NCBI GenBank assembly: GCA_900321595.1
Contig: ONWP01000010.1
Span: 1 to 7,793 of the forward strand
Reading direction: 5' to 3'
DNA: 7,793 nt
Source of the DNA: an uncultured Eubacteriales bacterium
Lineage (GTDB): Bacteria; Bacillota; Clostridia; Oscillospirales; Acutalibacteraceae
A program made the translations under genes and the position numbers. This document shows positions 1 to 5,343 of the stretch, in pieces. Below the pieces are notes generated by a model. The model made no database searches. It was not told the DNA's origin and saw only the letters and a list, made by a program, of their open reading frames with translations. Each line of letters opens with the position of its first letter. The stretch's first letter is position 1.

Positions 1-331
1 CGACCTTGACTTCCTTGGCAGGATCAATGCCGGGGTCATCGCTGAACTCTTCGAAGGGGACGAAACCGGCCTGCTTGCGGCCGATGTCGACCTGGATCTC
101 GGTCGTGCCGACGCGCAGAACGGTGCCCACGACGGACTGGTTGGAGTTGAGACCCTTCAGGCTCTCTTCCAGACCTTCGACAAAGCTGACGTCTGCATCT
201 GCGTCTGCGGGGGCAGCGGGAGCTTCTTCCGCGACCGGCTCGGCGACGGCTTCAACCGTCTCCTCGGCGGGGGCAGCGGTCTGCTCGACTGCTTCAACAG
301 CCTCTTCGGGATTGATGACATTTTCGGACAT
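1..331 (-). other. rpsA: Possible independently translated S1 part (internal start)
   Basis: Within the fusion, ATG at 329-331 (M287) is preceded by AAAGGAGG on the minus strand (about 343-350), with 11 nt between GGAGG and ATG. The product would begin MSENVINPEEAVEAV, then the acidic linker and the first S1 domain. S1 is an abundant ribosomal protein and IspH a modestly needed enzyme, so a second start would let the cell make extra S1. The caution is that the SD bases also encode the IIKEV that ends many IspH proteins, and 11 nt is a little long. This is an alternative product of the same frame, not a separate gene. Confidence 0.4.
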
Positions 332-1189
332 GATTTGAACGACCTCCTTTATAATGCACACGGGGGTGCTCGCACCCGCCGTGACACCTACGGTTTTGCA
401 TCCGCTGAAGTCGATGCCCGCAAGATCTTCAGCGGTCTCGATGAGATAAGTTCTCGCGTTTGGCTCGCAAACGGCGCGCAGTTTCTGCGTATTCGAACTG
501 ATTTTTCCACCGATTATTATTACTATATCACACATCATTGACAAATTGCAAGCATCTTTTTGTCTTTTTGATGTGGCATTGCAAATTGTATCAAATATTT
601 TCAGGTTTGTACAGAGGTTTTTTGCAGAAATTTTGCATTTTCCGAATTCTTTTTCATGGAACGTGGTCTGTCCCACCAGAATGAAGGGCGTTTCCGGCGG
701 GAAGTCATTTTCACGCAGGATCTTCTCCATCTGTTCGCAGGAGGAAAACACAAAACTCGCGCCGCCCGCGTAGCTGCGGAAGCCCACGACCTCCGGGTGC
801 GTCTCGTCGCCGGCGATGAGCAGCACGGCGCCGTCGCCGGTATTCTCTGCGACGATGCGCTGGATCTTCTGCACGAAAGGGCAGGTCATGTCGCTGTAGG
901 CGATCCCGCTCTCGTCGAGCTGCTGCTTTACCTGCCGCGGGATGCCGTGTGCGCGCACGACGAGGTGCGCGTCTTTCGGCACCGCATCGGGTGTGTCGAC
1001 GATGACGACGCCGCGCGCGGCGATCTGCTGAAGATAGGTCGGGTTGTGGATGAGCGGGCCCAGCGTCGCGACGCGTTCGCCGGCGTCGAGCAGCGATTCG
1101 ACCGTCGAGACGGCCTTGCTGACGCCGAAGCAGAAGCCCGCTGTCGGGGATACGATGATCCGCGCGTCCGGTTCCAGATTCAGCTTCAT
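1..1189 (-). CDS. ispH-rpsA: IspH-ribosomal protein S1 fusion (HMBPP reductase / S1), 3' end beyond window
   Basis: One uninterrupted frame of 396 codons runs leftward from ATG at 1189 and leaves the window still open. Residues 1-286 are IspH, the [4Fe-4S] enzyme that reduces HMBPP to IPP and DMAPP in the last step of the MEP isoprenoid pathway. Visible family marks are GFCFGV with cluster Cys20, H48, RAHG with H81, TCPFV with Cys103, HPEV with catalytic-type Glu133, GQTT, TICNAT with Cys203, GGKISSNT, and the terminal VGVTAGASTP (267-276). The frame continues through IIKEVVQI into M287, an Ala/Glu-rich acidic linker (about 288-335), then the first S1 RNA-binding domain (NQSVVGTVLRV, QAGFVPFEEF). 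IspH-S1 fusions are known in Clostridia; S1 helps the 30S subunit bind mRNA. The start overlaps the cmk stop (ATGA) and has no nearby Shine-Dalgarno, so its translation is probably coupled to cmk. The number of S1 repeats cannot be seen here. Confidence 0.93.
   Translation of the reverse strand, partial: MKLNLEPDARIIVSPTAGFCFGVSKAVSTVESLLDAGERVATLGPLIHNPTYLQQIAARGVVIVDTPDAVPKDAHLVVRAHGIPRQVKQQLDESGIAYSDMTCPFVQKIQRIVAENTGDGAVLLIAGDETHPEVVGFRSYAGGASFVFSSCEQMEKILRENDFPPETPFILVGQTTFHEKEFGKCKISAKNLCTNLKIFDTICNATSKRQKDACNLSMMCDIVIIIGGKISSNTQKLRAVCEPNARTYLIETAEDLAGIDFSGCKTVGVTAGASTPVCIIKEVVQIMSENVINPEEAVEAVEQTAAPAEETVEAVAEPVAEEAPAAPADADADVSFVEGLEESLKGLNSNQSVVGTVLRVGTTEIQVDIGRKQAGFVPFEEFSDDPGIDPAKEVKV
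516..544 (-). promoter_or_regulatory. Possible internal promoter for the S1 part, inside ispH
   Basis: On the minus strand TTGTCA (539-544) and AATAAT (516-521) are separated by exactly 17 nt; each matches 5 of 6 consensus bases. A-tracts lie just upstream (about 550-565), as in an UP element. An overlapping alternative is TTGCAA with TATAGT. It lies in an AT-rich island and about 185 nt before the internal S1 start. Predicted by eye only; AT-rich coding DNA gives such matches by chance. Confidence 0.35.
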
Positions 1190-1842
1190 TTCGACACAAT
1201 ATCCAGAACGGCCTGAATGGATTCCTCCAGCGTCAGATCGTCCGTACAGACTTCGATCGCGTCGTCGGCCTTGCGCAGCGGCGCGACCTCGCGGTGGGTG
1301 TCGTTGTAATCACGCTGACGGATGTCGGCGAGCACCTCTTCATACGGCTGCTCGATGCCCTTTTCCTGCAGCTGCAGCATACGGCGCTTTGCCCGGACCT
1401 CATCCGAGGCGGTCAGATAGATCTTATATGTCGCGTCAGGCAGGATGACGGTGCCGATGTCGCGGCCGTCCATGATGACGTTGTTCTTTTTCGCGAGATC
1501 GCGCTGCACGTCCAGCAGGAATTCGCGCACCGCGGGGATCGCGGAGACCGCGGAGGAGGCCATGGACGCCTCCGGGGTGCGGATCGCCTCGGAAACGTCG
1601 TCGTCGCCGAGGAATACGCGCTGTTCGCCGTCCACGTGACGCATGGTGAGATGCGCGTCGGGCAGCAGCGGGACGACCTGCTCGGCGCTGCCGGGATCCG
1701 CGCCGCAGCGCAGCGCGTGCAATCCCAGACTGCGGTACAGCGCGCCGGTGTCCACATAAAGGTATCCCAGGCGCTTCGCGGCTGCCTGCGCGATCGTACT
1801 TTTGCCGGCGCCGGAGGGCCCGTCGATGGCGATGTTGATCAT
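1186..1842 (-). CDS. cmk: Cytidylate kinase
   Basis: This 218-residue protein transfers phosphate from ATP to CMP or dCMP in the cytoplasm, recycling cytidine nucleotides for RNA, DNA and CDP-lipid synthesis. The P-loop GPSGAGKS is at residues 8-15, followed by the family motif DTGALYRS (31-38), DGRDIGTVILPDA (124-136), the basic RAKRRM stretch (149-154) and RQRDYND with R176-D177 near the C-terminus. Length and motif order match the stand-alone bacterial family. The start is fixed by AAAAGGAG at 1851-1858, 8 nt upstream, which overlaps the stop codon of the preceding flavoprotein gene. Its own stop overlaps the ispH start by 4 nt. cmk beside ispH-rpsA is a usual clostridial order; an acyltransferase gene (plsC) sometimes found between them is absent. 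Confidence 0.96.
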   Translation of the reverse strand: MINIAIDGPSGAGKSTIAQAAAKRLGYLYVDTGALYRSLGLHALRCGADPGSAEQVVPLLPDAHLTMRHVDGEQRVFLGDDDVSEAIRTPEASMASSAVSAIPAVREFLLDVQRDLAKKNNVIMDGRDIGTVILPDATYKIYLTASDEVRAKRRMLQLQEKGIEQPYEEVLADIRQRDYNDTHREVAPLRKADDAIEVCTDDLTLEESIQAVLDIVSK

Positions 1843-1856
1843 AGAAAAGACTCCTT

Positions 1857-3083
1857 TTATACGTGATTACCGGCCAGGACGCCGGTCGCGAAGGCGGCCT
1901 GCAGATTGAAGCCGCCGGTGTATCCGTCGTAATCGATGACCTCGCCGGCAAAGAAGACGCCGGGAACGAGCTTCGAAGCCATCGTTTTCGGGTCGATCTG
2001 GCGAACGCTGACGCCGCCGGCGGTGACGATCGCTTCTTCCACGGGGCGAAAACCGCTGACCGGCACGTCGAACCGCTTGATCGCTTCCGCGAGCGCCGCG
2101 CGCTGTTCCCGCGTCACATCATGCACCTTCGTATGCGGCGGCAGCTGCGCTTTCTTGAGCGTCAGGGGGATGATGCTCGACGGCAGGAGCCTGCCGAGGG
2201 CGTTGACGACCGCCTTGTTCTCATTGCCGGCAAAGTCCCGCAGGATGCGGTTCTCAAGCATTTCACGCGTAAGCCCCGGCTTGAGGTCCAGCTCGATCCG
2301 ATAGCTTTTCTGCGGCAGTCTGCGGATATGACACGACGCGCTGAGCACCATGGGACCGCTGACGCCGAAGTGCGTAAACAGAAGCTCCCCGAGGTCGGTG
2401 TAGCGCTTTTTTCCGTTTTCCGTCAGCGTCAGCGCCGTGTTGCGCAGGGAGAGCCCCTGCAGCGTCGGGATATCAGGGTCGTCCGTCTCCAAAGCGGAAA
2501 GGGACGGTCTGATCGGCGTGACCGTGTGCCCGAGCCGCGCGGCGAACGCGTAGCCGTCGCCGGTCGAGCCGGTGCCCGGGTAGGAGGCGCCGCCGGTCGC
2601 GATCACGCAACCGCGCGCGGTCAGGCGACGGCCGTCTTCGAGCAGGATCCCGTCAAACGCGCCGTCTGCCGTCAGGATCTCCGACACGCGGCCGCTTACG
2701 CGCCGGACGCCGGCGCGCCGAAGCGCGCGGTCGAGCGCGTCGACGATATCGACGGCCTTGTCCGAGACGGGAAACACCCGTTTGCCTCGCTCAACCTTCA
2801 GGGGCACGCCCCAGGATTCGAACAGCGCCATCGTATCGCGCGGCATGAACCGGCTCAGCGCGCCGTACAGAAAGCGTCCGTTGCCCGGATAGCAGGAGAC
2901 GAGCGTGTTGAGGTCATCCGTATCGTTCGTCAGATTGCAGCGGCCCTTCCCGGTGATCATCAGCTTGCGTCCGATGCGGGTGTTTTTGTCGATAATCGTG
3001 ACGCTTCTGCCGCGCATCGCCGCGGTGTACGCGGCCATACATCCGGCGGCGCCCGCGCCGATCACCAGTACGTCCGTATCCAT
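1857..3083 (-). CDS. HI0933/YhiN-family NAD(P)/FAD-dependent oxidoreductase
   Basis: This 408-residue flavoprotein starts with a dinucleotide-binding Rossmann fold: GAGAAG at residues 9-14 and Asp32 at the end of the second strand, where the adenosine ribose binds. Next is the family signature RIGRKLMITGKGRCNLTN (36-53). The C-terminus has the second FAD-contact block, with KTMASKLVPGVFFAGEV then DYDGYTGGFNLQAAFATG. The length is typical of the HI0933/YhiN/BaiN-like family, and no truncation is seen. The reaction of most members is unknown; some databases carry the name BaiN (bile-acid pathway) by similarity, which I would not transfer. ATG at 3083 has AAGGAG at 3090-3095, 6 nt upstream, and a promoter just before it. 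It is first in the operon with cmk and ispH-rpsA, an order often seen in Clostridia. Confidence 0.92.
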   Translation of the reverse strand: MDTDVLVIGAGAAGCMAAYTAAMRGRSVTIIDKNTRIGRKLMITGKGRCNLTNDTDDLNTLVSCYPGNGRFLYGALSRFMPRDTMALFESWGVPLKVERGKRVFPVSDKAVDIVDALDRALRRAGVRRVSGRVSEILTADGAFDGILLEDGRRLTARGCVIATGGASYPGTGSTGDGYAFAARLGHTVTPIRPSLSALETDDPDIPTLQGLSLRNTALTLTENGKKRYTDLGELLFTHFGVSGPMVLSASCHIRRLPQKSYRIELDLKPGLTREMLENRILRDFAGNENKAVVNALGRLLPSSIIPLTLKKAQLPPHTKVHDVTREQRAALAEAIKRFDVPVSGFRPVEEAIVTAGGVSVRQIDPKTMASKLVPGVFFAGEVIDYDGYTGGFNLQAAFATGVLAGNHV

Positions 3084-3112
3084 GGAATGCTCCTTGCGTA
3101 AAATCTCTTTTC

Positions 3113-3141
3113 ATTATACTCGAAACCGCGCGTGAATGCAA
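3113..3141 (-). promoter_or_regulatory. Promoter of the flavoprotein-cmk-ispH-rpsA operon
   Basis: On the minus strand a perfect TATAAT (3113-3118) lies 17 nt downstream of TTGCAT (3136-3141), a weak -35 box (3 of 6). Transcription would begin near 3106, giving a leader of about 23 nt that carries the AAGGAG ribosome binding site. No other promoter-like element is evident before the flavoprotein, so this probably serves all three genes. Confidence 0.65.
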
Positions 3142-3169
3142 CTGAAATCGCCGGGAGGGAGACGGTTTC

Positions 3170-3185
3170 TTCGGAAAATTCCGAA
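3170..3185. promoter_or_regulatory. Perfect 7+7 inverted repeat, candidate operator
   Basis: TTCGGAA-AA-TTCCGAA is a perfect 7-bp inverted repeat with a 2-bp centre. It ends 7 bp before the -35 box of the thioesterase promoter. A further half-site TTCCGA at 3199-3204 sits inside that promoter spacer, exactly 20 bp from the one at 3179-3184, which puts both on the same DNA face. It does not look like the FapR or FabT operators as I recall them. The binding protein is unknown. Confidence 0.45.
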
Positions 3186-3192
3186 AAAAGTG

Positions 3193-3221
3193 TTTCCATT
3201 CCGACAAATGCGTGTTATAAT
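3193..3221 (+). promoter_or_regulatory. Extended -10 promoter of the thioesterase operon
   Basis: TTTCCA (3193-3198, 4 of 6) and a perfect TATAAT (3216-3221) are 17 nt apart, and TGT directly before the -10 makes an extended TGnTATAAT element. Transcription would start near 3228, leaving a leader of about 20 nt with the ribosome binding site. This position excludes the in-frame ATG at 3136 as the translation start. Confidence 0.75.
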
Positions 3222-3246
3222 CAACTCAATACAGGGGGGTGAGTCC

Positions 3247-3966
3247 ATGTCGGATGACACGCTGACCGTGGGAACGGATCGCGCCGCGCCGAACGGCGCG
3301 CTGCGGCTCTCTGATCTGATGCGGGTGCTGCAGGATCGGACCGTGACGCTGTTTGAATCCGTCGGAGACGGGTACGACGCGGTGTCGGAGCGGGGCCTTG
3401 CCTGGGTCGTGACAAGGTATCGCTTCGAGATCCGCAGGATGCCGCGGTATCTCGAGACCGTCCGCATCGAGCTGCGCTGCGCGAAACCGCGTCACGGCGT
3501 GTATCCCATCGAATACGGGGTGATCGCGCCGGACGGCGAAACGATCGTGCTTGCCGTCGGACACTGGCTGCTCATCGATACAAACAGCCGCAGCGCGTCC
3601 GGGGACGATTCCATCCATCTGCCCGTCACGCTGGAACGGCCTGCGCTCAAAACGACGCTGAATATCCGGCCGACCGGCCGCGTCAGCGTCACGCGCCACC
3701 GGGCGGATTACTCCCGGTGCGATATGAACGGACATATGAATAATACGCGATATCTCGATCTTGCCGAGTCGCTGCTGCCCTGCGATTACCAGATGGCGCA
3801 CGCGGTGACGCAGGCGGACGTGATCTACCGCAGTGAGATCCCGATGGACGCATCGTTTGACGTGCAGCTCTTTGAGGACGGGAACACATTCTATTTTGAA
3901 GGCCTCGGACCGCAGCGGCTGTTCCTGATACAGCTGACGTACGGGGATCCGGGAAAGGGAGATTGA
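3247..3966 (+). CDS. Acyl-ACP thioesterase (FatA/FatB-like)
   Basis: This 239-residue cytoplasmic enzyme hydrolyses acyl-ACP, releasing free fatty acid and ending chain growth. It has the two-hotdog layout of the bacterial/plant acyl-ACP thioesterase family. The N-terminal half contains LAWVVTRYRFEIRRMPRYLE and VGHWLLID; the C-terminal half contains DMNGHMNNTRYLDLAESLLP (159-178). D159, N161 and H163 match the family's catalytic Asp/Asn/His. In the later YRSEIP stretch E197 aligns with the plant YRREC Glu, while the plant Cys is Ile198. ATG at 3247 is chosen because GGGGGTGA (3235-3242) precedes it and the promoter ends upstream; an in-frame ATG at 3136 lies before the promoter and has no ribosome site. 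The gene leads the plus-strand operon, and cca follows 3 nt after its stop. Chain-length specificity cannot be read from the sequence. Confidence 0.88.
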   Translation: MSDDTLTVGTDRAAPNGALRLSDLMRVLQDRTVTLFESVGDGYDAVSERGLAWVVTRYRFEIRRMPRYLETVRIELRCAKPRHGVYPIEYGVIAPDGETIVLAVGHWLLIDTNSRSASGDDSIHLPVTLERPALKTTLNIRPTGRVSVTRHRADYSRCDMNGHMNNTRYLDLAESLLPCDYQMAHAVTQADVIYRSEIPMDASFDVQLFEDGNTFYFEGLGPQRLFLIQLTYGDPGKGD

Positions 3967-3969
3967 AGC

Positions 3970-5313
3970 ATGCAATGGGATATTCCGGCGCCGGTTCGGC
4001 TGGTGCTGGATCGTTTGGAGGAAAACGGGTACGCGGCGTACGTTGTCGGCGGCTGCGTCCGTGATCTGCTGATGGGGCGCGCGCCCCATGACTGGGACGT
4101 GACGACCTCTGCCAGACCGGAGGAGACGAAGGCGGTCTTCTCGGATCTGCGCGTCATCGAGACCGGATTGAAGCACGGGACTGTGACGGTGCGCGTCGAC
4201 GACCGGAACGTGGAGGTGACGACCTTCCGGATCGACGGCGCTTATACGGACGCGCGGCATCCGGATTCCGTCACGTTCAGCGACAGGGTCGAGGAGGATC
4301 TCGCCCGGCGGGATTTTACGGTCAACGCGATGGCGTATTCCCCGAAGCGCGGTCTGGTGGACGCGTTTGACGGACGCGGCGATCTGGAAAAAAAGGTGCT
4401 GCGCTGCGTCGGCGACCCGGACGAGAGGTTCGGCGAGGACGCGCTTCGCATCCTGCGCGCCGCGCGGTTTGCCGCGACGCTGGGCTTTTCGATCGCGCCT
4501 GAGGTCGCGGAAGCCATGCAGGACCGGGCGCTGTCGCTGACGCGCATCTCCGCGGAGCGCGTCGCGTCCGAGCTGCTGAAGCTGCTGCGCGGAAAAGACG
4601 CGGAACGGGTGCTGGTCGAGCAGGCGGACGTGATCTGCACGGTCGTGCCGGAGCTGCGCCTGCTGCGCGGATTTGAGCAGAAGGGCGCGATGTACGACTG
4701 CGACGCGTACACGCAGACGGCCAGATGCGTCGGCGCGATGGAGCGGGACGCGCTCCTGCGCCTGGCGATGCTGCTGCTGCACTGCGGCAAGCCGGCGACA
4801 CACGTTCACGACGCGCAGGGAAACAGCGTATATAAAAATCTCTACGCCGTCAGCGGGGTGATCGCGCAGAACGTCCTGCGCAGGCTGAAGCTTTCCAACG
4901 ATATGATCTTCGGCGTTTCGACGCTGATCGTCGCGTGCGGAAAACCGATCCCGGATACGCGAAAGCGCGTCAAGCAGGATATGAACGAGCTCGGCGAGCT
5001 CAATTACGTGCGTCTGATGAAGATCAAACGGGCGGAGGCCGCTTCGTTCGTGAAGGGAACGTATGATATTTCGGACAAGCTGCTTTTCGCGTACCGGCAG
5101 TTTGACGAGGTGCTCGTATGCGACGAACCGTACACATTGAAGACGCTTGCCGTGACCGGACGCGACGTGCGCCGATTCTGCAAGACGCCGGAGGGCGTCG
5201 GTCAGACGCTCCAGCTGCTGCTCGACGCCGTGCTGGACGACCCGGCGAAAAATGAGCGCGAGACGCTGATCCGTCTCGCGAAGGAGATCAACGACACAGC
5301 TGAACCAGCGTAA
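3970..5313 (+). CDS. cca: CCA-adding tRNA nucleotidyltransferase with altered HD domain
   Basis: This 447-residue class II nucleotidyltransferase builds or repairs the 3' CCA end of tRNAs from CTP and ATP without a template. Visible are GGCVRDLLMG (27-36), catalytic DWD with D41 and D43, VEVTTFR (81-87), a full flexible-loop region ending in RRDFTVNAMAY (113-123), and the nucleotide-selecting EDALR (156-160) followed by the RNA-binding neck. The intact flexible loop argues against a CC-only enzyme; A-adding-only or poly(A) polymerase remains possible. A downstream HD-type domain is recognisable, but LLHDIGKP has become LLHCGKP (268-275), and the next histidines of the family pattern are also missing in DAQGNSVYKNLYAV, so phosphohydrolase activity is unlikely. 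The ribosome site AAAGGGAG lies in the end of the thioesterase gene, 3 nt before this start, so the two are probably co-translated. Confidence 0.92.
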   Translation: MQWDIPAPVRLVLDRLEENGYAAYVVGGCVRDLLMGRAPHDWDVTTSARPEETKAVFSDLRVIETGLKHGTVTVRVDDRNVEVTTFRIDGAYTDARHPDSVTFSDRVEEDLARRDFTVNAMAYSPKRGLVDAFDGRGDLEKKVLRCVGDPDERFGEDALRILRAARFAATLGFSIAPEVAEAMQDRALSLTRISAERVASELLKLLRGKDAERVLVEQADVICTVVPELRLLRGFEQKGAMYDCDAYTQTARCVGAMERDALLRLAMLLLHCGKPATHVHDAQGNSVYKNLYAVSGVIAQNVLRRLKLSNDMIFGVSTLIVACGKPIPDTRKRVKQDMNELGELNYVRLMKIKRAEAASFVKGTYDISDKLLFAYRQFDEVLVCDEPYTLKTLAVTGRDVRRFCKTPEGVGQTLQLLLDAVLDDPAKNERETLIRLAKEINDTAEPA

Positions 5314-5343
5314 ACCATAAACTGCCGAACCGGAGGGAAACCG

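Noticed and set aside
329..352. A stop or separate gene boundary between ispH and rpsA
   Set aside because: Codon-by-codon reading from 1189 to the window edge shows no stop; it is a true fusion in this sequence.
335..541. Small plus-strand frame of 68 codons in the AT-rich island
   Set aside because: Antisense to the IspH C-terminus; no ribosome binding site and no resemblance to a known protein.
656..1216. Plus-strand frame of 186 codons opposite ispH, and a 162-codon minus frame at 711-1199
   Set aside because: Both are out of frame with IspH, whose cluster cysteines and conserved motifs are continuous in the third frame.
1863..3101. A 412-codon plus-strand frame opposite the flavoprotein
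   Set aside because: Mirror frame of a well-recognised gene; no motifs or ribosome site, and Arg/Ala/Asp-rich composition.
3136..3246. Upstream in-frame ATG extending the thioesterase by 37 residues
   Set aside because: It lies upstream of the extended -10 promoter, overlaps the opposite promoter, lacks a Shine-Dalgarno, and adds basic residues not found in the family.
5314..5343. Terminator or promoter between cca and the transporter
   Set aside because: The 30 nt hold only a ribosome binding site; no hairpin, T-run or -10 box is visible.
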